DNA of 64,000 bases from Pacificibacter maritimus (GTDB lineage Bacteria > Pseudomonadota > Alphaproteobacteria > Rhodobacterales > Rhodobacteraceae). Where the stretch lies: assembly GCF_003814915.1 (NCBI RefSeq), contig NZ_RKQK01000001.1, forward strand, positions 636,031-700,030. Direction: 5' to 3'. Below, piece by piece: positions 50,704-58,662 of this stretch; positions within the stretch are counted from its first letter, which is position 1, and the number at the start of each line of letters is the position of its first letter. A program made the translations under genes and the position numbers. The notes under the pieces were generated by a model. The model saw only the letters and a program-made list of their open reading frames with translations, was not told where the DNA came from and ran no database searches.

Positions 50704-51597
50704 ATGACACAAGCACCTCAAATCTTATGTATTGGTTCCGTTCTATGGGACATCATCGGCCGCTCTGACCGCTCCATGCGTGTTGGCTCAGACGTGCCAG
50801 GTCGGATCATTCGTGTGCCTGGCGGTGTTGCGATGAATATCGCTATGGCCCTGTCCCGATTTGGCCTAAAACCCAGCCTGCTCACCTCTATCGGTCGCGA
50901 TGCCCAAGGGGATGAATTGATAGAAGCCGCCAAAGTGCGCGATATCCAAACCGACTATATATATAGATCAGACGATCTGCCCACAGACATCTATATGGCT
51001 GTCGAGGGCGCAAATGGTCTGATTGCCGCCATTGCGGATGCACATTCATTAGAGGCAGCTGGCGACAAGGTTTTGCGCCCCTTGAGTGACGGGCGCTTGG
51101 GGTCTGCGGAATCCCCCTATGCTGGCCCTATCGCCCTTGATGGCAATCTCACGGCGGCTTTGTTGCGCGAGATAGCAACATCACCTTTGTTTAGCGCGGC
51201 TGACCTGCGCGTGGCCCCTGCGAGCCCCGGAAAAGCCGAACGATTGCAGCCCTTGTTACACCACCCGCGCGCAACACTTTATGTCAATTTGGAAGAAGCG
51301 GGCCTATTGTGTCACCAAACATTCCACAGGTCTCAAGATGCTGCGGGTGCCTTGATCGCCAAAGGTGCGCATCGCGTTTTGGTCACCAATGGCGGGGATG
51401 ACGCAACCTTGGCCAGCCAAAATACCGTGCTCACACAAACGCCCCCTTCCGTCATGGTCGCGCGCGTCACTGGCGCAGGCGATACCTTTATGGCAGCCCA
51501 TATCGCGGCTGAAATGAACGGCGCTGATAGCATGAACTCTCTTACACAAGCCCTTGAAGCTGCGGCCCTTTATGTCTCAGGAGACACAGATATATGA
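50704..51597 (+). CDS. psuK: PfkB-family sugar kinase, probable pseudouridine kinase
   Basis: This 297-residue ribokinase-fold protein has the glycine-rich segment GGVAMNIAMALSRFG and the catalytic PfkB signature RVTGAGDTFMAAHIA near the C-terminus. It is coupled by an ATGA overlap to pseudouridine-5'-phosphate glycosidase, which identifies the likely substrate as pseudouridine, phosphorylated to PsiMP. Other PfkB substrates cannot be excluded from sequence alone. Confidence 0.87.
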   Translation: MTQAPQILCIGSVLWDIIGRSDRSMRVGSDVPGRIIRVPGGVAMNIAMALSRFGLKPSLLTSIGRDAQGDELIEAAKVRDIQTDYIYRSDDLPTDIYMAVEGANGLIAAIADAHSLEAAGDKVLRPLSDGRLGSAESPYAGPIALDGNLTAALLREIATSPLFSAADLRVAPASPGKAERLQPLLHHPRATLYVNLEEAGLLCHQTFHRSQDAAGALIAKGAHRVLVTNGGDDATLASQNTVLTQTPPSVMVARVTGAGDTFMAAHIAAEMNGADSMNSLTQALEAAALYVSGDTDI

Positions 51598-52502
51598 CCC
51601 TTACCCTGCCCATCACCTTTTCCCCTGATGTCCAAGCCGCAAAAGATGCGGGCAAAGCCATTGTCGCACTTGAAAGCACGATCATCACCCACGGCATGCC
51701 GTATCCGCAGAACGTCGAAACAGCGCGTTTGGTCGAAAGTGATGTGCGCGACAACGGTGCCGTACCTGCAACGATTGCAGTGCTGAAGGGCAAGCTGCAC
51801 GTTGGGTTGAGGGATGAAGAGTTGGAAAGCCTTGGGCAAGCGCAAAACGTTGCTAAGCTTTCGCGTGCGGATCTGGCAGTTTGCATTGCAACAGGTGGCA
51901 CGGGTGCCACCACGGTTGCAGCCACCATGATTGCGGCGCATTTGGCAGGTATTCACGTCTTTGCGACAGGTGGCATCGGTGGGGTTCACCGCGGCGCGGA
52001 AGACACTTTTGACATTTCTGCCGACTTGCTGGAATTGGCGCAAACCCCCGTGACCGTTGTTGCTGCTGGCCCCAAGGCGATTTTGGACATTCCGAAAACG
52101 ATGGAAGTCCTTGAAACACAAGGGGTTCCCGTCATTGCCTATGGTCAAGACGCCCTACCCGCGTTTTGGTCACGCGCCTCACAATATAAAGCGCCTTTGC
52201 GTTTGGACAGTGCTGCCGATATCGCGAAATCCGCGCAAATGCGTACACTTATGGGCTTGCCTGGCGGTCAATTGATTGCCAATCCCATCCCTGAAGCTGA
52301 CGAAATTCCAGTTGATGTTATCATGCCCTTTGTCGAAACGGCGCTACAAGAAGCCGAAGACCAATCCATCACCGCCAAGCAATTGACACCTTTCTTACTG
52401 GGGCGGATTTTTGAGCTGACCGAAGGACAGTCTTTGACAGCCAATATTGCACTTGTGCGCAATAATGCGCGTTTGGCGGCGCAAATTGCGTGTGCTTTCT
52501 AG
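51594..52502 (+). CDS. psuG: Pseudouridine-5'-phosphate glycosidase
   Basis: This 302-residue enzyme splits PsiMP into uracil and ribose 5-phosphate, the second step of pseudouridine salvage from RNA turnover. It has ALESTIITHGMPYPQN, the ATGGTGATTVAATM segment, FATGGIGGVHRGAE and VVAAGPKAILD, all characteristic of the PsuG (YeiN) family. It is translationally coupled to psuK. Confidence 0.95.
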   Translation: MTLTLPITFSPDVQAAKDAGKAIVALESTIITHGMPYPQNVETARLVESDVRDNGAVPATIAVLKGKLHVGLRDEELESLGQAQNVAKLSRADLAVCIATGGTGATTVAATMIAAHLAGIHVFATGGIGGVHRGAEDTFDISADLLELAQTPVTVVAAGPKAILDIPKTMEVLETQGVPVIAYGQDALPAFWSRASQYKAPLRLDSAADIAKSAQMRTLMGLPGGQLIANPIPEADEIPVDVIMPFVETALQEAEDQSITAKQLTPFLLGRIFELTEGQSLTANIALVRNNARLAAQIACAF

Positions 52503-52626
52503 GCAATTGCGAGTTTATTCACGGCTTTGACGTATTTCAGCTCTAGGTGTTATTGTGTCTCGGCGTGGTGATGCCTAGGTTCGCTGGAATATGTTTCAAA
52601 ATTTTATGTAAAGACAGGCTGCGCCC

Positions 52627-53367
52627 ATGACCAATCCCTTCGATGAGCCAACCCCAACACCTGCGCCAAAACGCGGGATGTTTGCGCGGCTGCGGGCGTC
52701 TTTCTTTACGGGGCTCGTTGTTGTCGCCCCCATCGGCTTGACCGCCTATTTGATTTGGACCGTGACTGGCTGGTTCGATGGCTGGGTTTTGAATTTCGTG
52801 CCGCGCGCTTATCATCCAGGCGAAATTATCAACCGCCTTTTGGGCTATGATGATCCCCTCAATCAGTTGCCAGTCAACCTGCGCGGCGTTGGGGTGATCA
52901 TCTTTTTGATTTTCACTGTGATCGTCGGATGGCTTGCCAAGGGCCTGCTTGGTCGATCCTTTATCCGCTGGGCAGAGGCTCTTGTAGATCGTACGCCCGT
53001 GGTAAGTTCGGTATATAACGGCTTGAAACAAATCGCAGAAACTGTATTTGCTCAGTCTGAAACTTCGTTTGATCAAGCCTGTTTGATTGAATATCCGCGC
53101 AAAGGCACTTGGGCCATCGGATTTGTATCTACTTCGGCAAAAGGCGAAATCGCCGCTGGCGCTGACCCATCTGACCCGTTGATTTCGGTCTTTGTGCCCA
53201 CCACGCCCAACCCGACTTCGGGTTTTTTATTGTTCTTTAAAACATCAGAAGTTCGCATTTTGGATATGACCGTTGAAGATGCAGCGAAACTGGTGATCTC
53301 TGCGGGTCTCGTTTACCCAAATGGCAAGGCACCAGCCGAGTCAAATCCTAAGATTTCAAAAAAATAA
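52627..53367 (+). CDS. DUF502-family membrane protein
   Basis: This 246-residue protein has two membrane segments (about 25-47 and 88-108) and a conserved C-terminal soluble domain. Family motifs include FFTGLVVVAPIGLTAYL, RTPVVSSVYNGLKQIAETVF and VFVPTTPNPTSGFLLF. DUF502 proteins are widespread; their role is not established. The gene stands alone and is convergent with bdhA. Confidence 0.9.
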   Translation: MTNPFDEPTPTPAPKRGMFARLRASFFTGLVVVAPIGLTAYLIWTVTGWFDGWVLNFVPRAYHPGEIINRLLGYDDPLNQLPVNLRGVGVIIFLIFTVIVGWLAKGLLGRSFIRWAEALVDRTPVVSSVYNGLKQIAETVFAQSETSFDQACLIEYPRKGTWAIGFVSTSAKGEIAAGADPSDPLISVFVPTTPNPTSGFLLFFKTSEVRILDMTVEDAAKLVISAGLVYPNGKAPAESNPKISKK

Positions 53368-53407
53368 ACCAAAACGAGCGCCCACATGCATGGACCCTCG
53401 CTTTGGT
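53368..53407. terminator. Convergent hairpin between the DUF502 gene and bdhA
   Basis: The arms ACCAAAACGAG and CTCGCTTTGGT pair with one mismatch around a long loop. T-runs are weak on both sides, so function as a terminator is tentative. Confidence 0.4.
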
Positions 53408-53424
53408 TACTCGATGCAATTGCT

Positions 53425-54198
53425 TTAGAGCGCTGTCCAGCCCCCGTCGATTGAAAGCGTCGTGCCCGTCATTTGGGCCGCCGCGTCAGATGCCAAATAC
53501 ACGCAGGTGCCGCCCAGCTGTTCCACCGTTGCGAATGCCTTTGAGGGCTGGCGTTCCAGTAAAACTTCGCGAATAACCGTTTCGCGGTCCATCCCATATT
53601 TTTCCATTGTATCAGGGATTTGCGCCTCGACCAGCGGTGTCAAAACATAGCCAGGACAAATGGCATTGGCGGTAATGTTTTCTTCTGCGGTTTCCAAGGC
53701 TGTGACTTTTGTCAAACCAACGACCCCGTGTTTTGCTGTGACATAAGCCGATTTAAACGGTGACGCAGTTAATCCGTGGGCTGAGGCGATATTGATCACC
53801 CTGCCCCAACCGCTGGCGCGCATGACAGGTAAAGCTGCGGCTGTGGTGTGAAAAGCGGAACTCATATTGATAGCGATGATTGCATCCCATTTATCGCTGG
53901 GAAATTCATCAATCGCGGCCACATGCTGGATCCCCGCGTTATTCACCAAAATGTCGCAAGCGCCAGCCTGTTCGATCAAAGCGCGACAGGCGCTGCCTTT
54001 TGACATATCCGCCGAAATATAGCGGGCTTTGACATTAAATTCATCGGCCAATGCGTCAGCCAAAGCGTGGTCTTCATCGTTGTTTGTGAACGAATTCAAT
54101 ACAATATCCGCGCCGACCTTGGCCAATTCACGGGCGATACCCAGCCCAATGCCTGAATTCGATCCCGTGATGACGGCCTGTTTTCCTGCCAAAATCAT
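53425..54198 (-). CDS. bdhA: 3-Hydroxybutyrate dehydrogenase
   Basis: This 257-residue short-chain dehydrogenase interconverts 3-hydroxybutyrate and acetoacetate with NAD, in polyhydroxybutyrate breakdown. It has TGSNSGIGLGIA at the N-terminus, NNAGIQHVAAIDEFP, catalytic Ser/Tyr/Lys in NIASAHG and AYVTAKHG, and NAICPGYVLTPLVEAQI, which is the BdhA pattern. No phb synthesis genes are nearby. Confidence 0.93.
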   Translation of the reverse strand: MILAGKQAVITGSNSGIGLGIARELAKVGADIVLNSFTNNDEDHALADALADEFNVKARYISADMSKGSACRALIEQAGACDILVNNAGIQHVAAIDEFPSDKWDAIIAINMSSAFHTTAAALPVMRASGWGRVINIASAHGLTASPFKSAYVTAKHGVVGLTKVTALETAEENITANAICPGYVLTPLVEAQIPDTMEKYGMDRETVIREVLLERQPSKAFATVEQLGGTCVYLASDAAAQMTGTTLSIDGGWTAL

Positions 54199-54405
54199 GT
54201 AACTGCTCCACTTTCATCTGCCAAATTCGGCATTTATTCAAAGCTATGACAACAGAGTTTCGCCTGATACTGCAACTCAAAACAGAATCATTGTGCAAAT
54301 AACGGTGAAAAGGAATCGGTTTTTCAGGTTTTTCTGCGCGCTCAAAGTAGCTTAGGTCACAGCTTGGAAAACCGCGATACAGCCAAGCCTGCCTAGCTAT
54401 TTGCC
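54199..54405. other. Intergenic stretch between bdhA and the sRNA candidate
   Basis: This is the probable bdhA promoter region. I see no gene here. Confidence 0.4.
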
Positions 54406-54481
54406 AAAAAAAACGCCCGCACGAGGCGGGCGCAAAGTTATTGAGGCAGGTTTCATACAGGCAAGAAACCTATCGAGCAGT
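54406..54481 (-). ncRNA. Candidate trans-acting small RNA, about 76 nt
   Basis: On the minus strand a promoter (TTGGAT at 54511-54516 and TATAAA at 54488-54493, exactly 17 apart) predicts a start near 54481. The transcript would contain a hairpin AGGTTTC / GAAACCT with loop TTGCCTGTAT, a single-stranded stretch CTCAATAACTTT, and a strong terminator CGCCCGC / GCGGGCG followed by eight T. There is no ORF of any size. The terminator cannot serve a protein gene because none on this strand lies upstream. A cis-acting bdhA leader with an attenuator is an alternative. Confidence 0.6.
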
Positions 54482-54487
54482 GACTTC

Positions 54488-54516
54488 TTTATACGCATTT
54501 ATCGCGTGGCATCCAA
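54488..54516 (-). promoter_or_regulatory. Sigma-70-like promoter of the sRNA candidate
   Basis: TTGGAT and TATAAA are separated by 17 bases on the minus strand. Confidence 0.5.
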
Positions 54517-54596
54517 GCTAAAAGTTTGAAACCTCAGTCAGGGCGTCATAAGCTAAGTGCAAGTAAACCCACGCGGATGGAGGCATTGTAGCAAGA

Positions 54597-56411
54597 ATGG
54601 CAACGCAGTTTTTCTCAAGATACCTAATACGGTCCACGGCCTTTGCCCTGTGCTGCACAACCTCAATGGCTTTTGCCGAGGCAAAACATGGCATCGCTAT
54701 GTACGGTGACCCTGCGTTACCACAAGATTTCGTGTCACTGCCCTATGCAAACCCTGAGGCCCCTAAGGGGGGTAAGATCGTCACTGGCGAAGGCGGCACC
54801 TTTGACAGTTTGAACCCTTATATTCAAAAAGGCACGGTTCCGTGGCAACTGAGATTTATGTTGGCCGAAAGTTTGATGGGGCGCTCATATGGCGAACCCT
54901 TTGCGCTTTATGGTGTTTTAGCCGAATCGATTGAAGTCGGTGACAACCGCGAATGGGCCGAATTCACATTACGCGAGGAAGCTAAGTTTTCAGACGGCAG
55001 CCCTGTGACCATCGAAGATGTCATGTGGTCTTATGAAAAACTCGGCACCGAAGGCCACGGTCGCTATGCGTCGCTTTGGACCCAGATCGAAAGTATGGAA
55101 CAAACTGGCCCGAGATCGGTCAAGTTCACATTTAACACGGATAACCGTGAATTAGCGCTTTTGGTCGGGATGCGGCCGATTTTGAAAAAAGCGCAATGGG
55201 ATGGATTGGACTTTACCAAATCTGGTTTCGATCAAATTCCCATTGGATCTGCACCCTATGTGGTCTCAGATTTCAAAGCGGGCAGTTTTGTCGAACTTTC
55301 GCGCAACCCTGATTATTGGGGAAAAGACGTGCCATTCATGCGTGGCCAAGCCAATTTGGACACCATTCGCTGGGAATTTTTTGCGGACTCAAGCTTGGTG
55401 ATCGAAGCGTTCAAAGCTGGTGAGCTGAACGCGCATCGTGAATTCAACGTGCAGACCTGGGATGACCAATATAACTTTCCCGCGATTGAACGCGGCGATG
55501 TGGTGAAATCCATCGTGCCACATCAGCGCCCCTCTGGCATGACAGGCTTTGCCATGAACACTCGCCTGCCCCAGTTCCAAGATTGGCGCGTGCGTGAAGC
55601 TTTGATCACTGCATTCAATTTCGAATACATCAATGAGGTGCAGACTGGATCACAGCAATCGCGGATCACATCTTATTTCTCCAATTCGACCCTCGGCATG
55701 CAAGACGGCCCCGCCACAGGAAAAGTTGCAGAATTGCTTGAACCTTTCAAAGATGACCTTTTGCCAGGCGCGATCGAGGGATACACCCTGCCCGTCACCA
55801 ACGGCACGCAGAATGACCGCAAATCCCTGCGGACCACTCTGGCCCTTTTCGAAGAAGCTGGTTGGACTGTGCAAGACGGCGTGATGAAAAATGCCGAAGG
55901 CGATGCCTTTACCTTTGATATTTTGCTGAAAGTTGGCGATGACGAAAACCAATCCATCATCGACACCTATGTGACCAATCTGGCGCAGCTTGGCATAAAG
56001 CCGACCGTCACAGTTGTTGACGCGCCACAATACCGCGCGCGCACCGATAGTTTTGATTTTGGCATGACCAACTTCCGCGTTGGCTTGTCACTGTCACCTG
56101 GCAATGAACAAAAATCCTATTGGGGATCTGAGGCCGCAGAAATTGAAGGATCGCGCAATCTCATCGGCATTCAGTCGGAAGCGGTGGACAGTCTGATCGA
56201 CACATTGTTGTCATCCACAAGCCAAGATGACTTTTTAGCGTCAGCGCGCGCACTTGATCGTGTTTTGACATCTGGGCGCTATGCAATACCTATCTACCAG
56301 TGGAATATTTCTCGTCTTGCACATGCAAAAGAGTTAAAATTCCCCGAAACTTTGCCGATCTATGGTGACTGGATCGGTTGGCAACCTGATGTTTGGTACT
56401 GGGAAGACTGA
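54597..56411 (+). CDS. YejA-like ABC transporter extracellular solute-binding protein (family 5)
   Basis: This 604-residue periplasmic protein has a signal peptide (about 1-28, cleaved near AFA-EA) and the SBP_bac_5 fold. YejA-class motifs include YGDPALPQDFVSLPYANPEAPKGG and the C-terminal GDWIGWQPDVWYW. Family members bind peptides or oligopeptide antibiotics for an ABC importer. Permease and ATPase genes are not next to it in this window, so it is an orphan or works with a remote system. The stop overlaps the next gene (TGATG). Confidence 0.92.
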   Translation: MATQFFSRYLIRSTAFALCCTTSMAFAEAKHGIAMYGDPALPQDFVSLPYANPEAPKGGKIVTGEGGTFDSLNPYIQKGTVPWQLRFMLAESLMGRSYGEPFALYGVLAESIEVGDNREWAEFTLREEAKFSDGSPVTIEDVMWSYEKLGTEGHGRYASLWTQIESMEQTGPRSVKFTFNTDNRELALLVGMRPILKKAQWDGLDFTKSGFDQIPIGSAPYVVSDFKAGSFVELSRNPDYWGKDVPFMRGQANLDTIRWEFFADSSLVIEAFKAGELNAHREFNVQTWDDQYNFPAIERGDVVKSIVPHQRPSGMTGFAMNTRLPQFQDWRVREALITAFNFEYINEVQTGSQQSRITSYFSNSTLGMQDGPATGKVAELLEPFKDDLLPGAIEGYTLPVTNGTQNDRKSLRTTLALFEEAGWTVQDGVMKNAEGDAFTFDILLKVGDDENQSIIDTYVTNLAQLGIKPTVTVVDAPQYRARTDSFDFGMTNFRVGLSLSPGNEQKSYWGSEAAEIEGSRNLIGIQSEAVDSLIDTLLSSTSQDDFLASARALDRVLTSGRYAIPIYQWNISRLAHAKELKFPETLPIYGDWIGWQPDVWYWED

Positions 56412-56524
56412 TGAAAACGATAATCGCTGTTATATTGCTTACAACTTTGGCCTCTTGCGGCACAGTCGCGGGCGTTGGTGAAGATATCACTGGCGCATCG
56501 CGGACCGTTCAGGGCTGGCTGTAG
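56411..56524 (+). CDS. Entericidin-like small lipoprotein (37 aa)
   Basis: This ORF of 37 codons starts at the ATG overlapping the previous stop. It has a short hydrophobic signal (MKTIIAVILLTTLASCG) with lipobox LASC, where Cys16 is the lipidated residue. The mature part has GEDITGASRTVQGWL. This pattern matches the entericidin (EcnA/EcnB) lipoproteins, tiny cell-envelope proteins of an antidote/toxin pair in enterobacteria. It is too short for most gene finders. Confidence 0.8.
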   Translation: MKTIIAVILLTTLASCGTVAGVGEDITGASRTVQGWL

Positions 56525-56667
56525 TGCATAAACTCGTAGTGAGTGCTTTGGTATGTATATCTTTGACTGGCTGTTCTGTGGCCCGAGCGGGTGTGAAAAC
56601 AGGATATAAAGCCAGCAAGGCAGTTGTGAAAACGACGGGCAAAGCAGCCACAGCTATTGTGCGTTGA
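56524..56667 (+). CDS. Second small lipoprotein (47 aa) paired with the entericidin-like gene
   Basis: A GTG start overlaps the preceding TAG by one base (TAGTG). The 47-residue product has a signal with lipobox LTGC (Cys17) followed by a Lys/Ala/Val-rich stretch, ARAGVKTGYKASKAVVK and TTGKAATAIVR, which could form a basic amphipathic helix. Its size and tandem position resemble EcnB after EcnA. I do not recognise a specific family, and a membrane-active role is inference. Confidence 0.65.
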   Translation: MHKLVVSALVCISLTGCSVARAGVKTGYKASKAVVKTTGKAATAIVR

Positions 56668-56756
56668 GTTCCCCTAAAAACACGTGCAGGCCAATCCCTG
56701 CGCGTGTTCCGAGATTGCACATCTCATTTGCGCCACTGGGCTGCAAAAACCACCCC

Positions 56757-56806
56757 AAAAAAAGAAAAAGCCCCCGGATGCTGTTAAGCGCATCTTCGGG
56801 GGCGTA
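56757..56806 (-). terminator. Terminator of the small membrane-protein gene
   Basis: A strong stem GCCCCCG / CGGGGGC with internal pairing of ATGC and GCAT is followed on the minus strand by TTTTTCTTTTTTT. Confidence 0.85.
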
Positions 56807-56891
56807 TTGGGCCAAACCATTCGTCTTGGGGACTTTGCTCGATGGGGTATCTTGCTTGGCCTAAATCGTCTGTCACACCTGTTTTCAAGTG

Positions 56892-57128
56892 TCAGTAGGT
56901 TTGATCAGTGGTGCCGATCATGTATTCAATTTCGCTCAGCTGAGATGTCACAGACCCATTCACGGGCAACCAATCCAAAGCGCCAGCGGCGATGACCAAG
57001 GCTGCGATAGCACCCAACGCGATTGTCACCACGGGCAAACGCATGCGCTGCGGCAAAGACAGGCTGCTTTTGCGCGCAAAAGCGCGACCCTGAGCTGATG
57101 AAAAGCTGTTGTCGGTGTAAAATGCCAT
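56892..57128 (-). CDS. Unknown small membrane protein (78 aa)
   Basis: The start at 57128 (MAFYTDNSFSSAQGRAF) is preferred over a longer frame from 57191, because AGG lies nine bases upstream and the upstream part is Arg/Asn-rich. One membrane helix spans about residues 32-52 (LPVVTIALGAIAALVIAAG), followed by a periplasmic-type tail. No family is recognised. It is a monocistronic gene with its own terminator and no clear partner. Confidence 0.6.
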   Translation of the reverse strand: MAFYTDNSFSSAQGRAFARKSSLSLPQRMRLPVVTIALGAIAALVIAAGALDWLPVNGSVTSQLSEIEYMIGTTDQTY

Positions 57129-57492
57129 AATCGGGAACCTGCGTCTCTCGGATGCGAAATAATTATCGTTACGTTGCAATATCTTAACCACAAATCATCG
57201 CTCAGGTCACGCAGCATGATTTGTAACACAATACGCCCCATTCCTTGCGAACAAACGTGAACAAAAGCGGAATATGCGCAGTTTGCAAAGTTGCAAACCC
57301 CACTGCATCACAAGATATAGGTCAATGAGAACATCTGAATTTGCAAAAATCGTGAGGTGGAAGAATATTTTCCTTTTGTGAATTGGGGTGTTATTTTTCA
57401 ACAAATAGGCTAGCTAACTTCAAACTGCGCAGGCCATATTTCTCACCCCGCGCCTTGCTTTAAAATCACGCTCACCCAAGGACCTTGTTCAA
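57129..57492. other. Divergent intergenic region between a small membrane-protein gene and the DsbA/FrnE-like gene
   Basis: The 364-bp region is AT-rich in part and has no convincing gene. It contains GAAC-N6-GAAC at 57249-57262, which is one base short of the usual alphaproteobacterial LexA spacing. Confidence 0.4.
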
Positions 57493-58143
57493 ATGATCAA
57501 ACTTGATATCTTTTCCGATCCCATTTGCCCGTGGTGCTACATTGGAAAAACACGTCTTGAAGCAGCCCTCGACCAACGCCCAGACCACCCTTTCGTGGTG
57601 GAATGGCACCCGTTTCAATTGAACCCTGAGATGCCTGCGGAGGGCATGGATCGACGCGCCTATTTGGAAGGTAAATTTGGCGGCACCGAAGGCGCGAAAA
57701 ACGCCTACCGCCCTGTCGTTGAAACCTTGGCGAAAGAACTTCCCGATGCAGATTTGGGCAAAATCGAAAAAACGCCCAACACCCTAAATGCGCACCGCGT
57801 CATTCACTGGGCAGGCTTGGAAGCCAAACAGACTGCCATGGTCGATGCACTTTTTGCTGCCTATTTTGTTGATGGGCGCGACATCGGCGATGCAGAAGTT
57901 TTGGCGGATATAGCTGACAGTATCGGCCTAGACGCCTCTGTTATTTTGCGCCTGCTCGCCTCAGATGAAGATGTTAAAGCCATCCAAACCCGCGATGCAC
58001 ATGCTCGCGAACGCGGCATCAACGCCGTGCCAATGTTTGTCGTCGCGCAGCAACACGCCGTGTCAGGCGCACAAGACAGCGCACTTTGGATAAACGTCAT
58101 CGACGAATTGATGGCACAGGCCACCGAAACATCTAACGCATGA
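57493..58143 (+). CDS. DsbA-family (FrnE-like) oxidoreductase
   Basis: This 216-residue thioredoxin-fold protein with a helical insert has the active-site CPWC in DPICPWCYIGKTRLE near residue 11. It lacks a signal peptide and is therefore probably cytoplasmic, in the FrnE/DSBA group that includes polyketide-related and stress-response proteins. The cis-Pro region NAVPMFVV is near 176. It overlaps the next gene by ATGA. Confidence 0.9.
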   Translation: MIKLDIFSDPICPWCYIGKTRLEAALDQRPDHPFVVEWHPFQLNPEMPAEGMDRRAYLEGKFGGTEGAKNAYRPVVETLAKELPDADLGKIEKTPNTLNAHRVIHWAGLEAKQTAMVDALFAAYFVDGRDIGDAEVLADIADSIGLDASVILRLLASDEDVKAIQTRDAHARERGINAVPMFVVAQQHAVSGAQDSALWINVIDELMAQATETSNA

Positions 58144-58649
58144 TCCTTAATTTCGCGCTAGGACTTATTGGGTGCTTTGGTTGGCTTGGCATTCTGACCC
58201 ATGCCAACTTAAGACCCAGCGCGCGCATTTGGCCGCCGCGCCGCCCCTCTTGGATCTGCGTGTTATGGTCTTGGGGTTTGACGACGATGATTTATGTTGG
58301 CCTGTTTCGCTTAGGACTGTCCGAAAACGAGGCCCGCATCTTACCAGAATCGCTTGTGACACTCGGGGCAATCATCGCCGTGGCAGGATCGATTTTGCAA
58401 TCTTGGGGCACATCTGCACTTGGCTTAAAGGCGACATCAGGCTGGCCGCTCGGCGGATCATATCCCGCTGACGGCTGCACCAAAGGCCCCTATAAATACC
58501 ACCGTCACCCGCAATACATCGGCCAAAGCCTGTCATTTATTGGTCTCGCGCTTTTCGGCGGATCGCCTTATGCGGTGGTGCTTGCGGTCTTTGGCTGTGC
58601 CGCCTTGGTCTTTGCCAGCCATGTCGAAGGCAAACATCTAAAAACATAA
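58140..58649 (+). CDS. PEMT/isoprenylcysteine-methyltransferase-like membrane protein
   Basis: This 169-residue protein with four to five membrane segments has the SAM-dependent membrane methyltransferase motif GPYKYHRHPQYIGQ (about 119-132). It resembles the ICMT/PEMT superfamily. The substrate is unknown. It is co-transcribed with the FrnE-like gene through a four-base overlap, and convergent with mfd. Confidence 0.8.
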   Translation: MILNFALGLIGCFGWLGILTHANLRPSARIWPPRRPSWICVLWSWGLTTMIYVGLFRLGLSENEARILPESLVTLGAIIAVAGSILQSWGTSALGLKATSGWPLGGSYPADGCTKGPYKYHRHPQYIGQSLSFIGLALFGGSPYAVVLAVFGCAALVFASHVEGKHLKT

Positions 58650-58662
58650 CGCGCAGACGTCT

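Noticed and set aside
57249-57262. GAAC-N6-GAAC as an SOS (LexA) box
   Set aside because: The alphaproteobacterial LexA site needs seven bases between half-sites, and the neighbouring genes are not known SOS genes.
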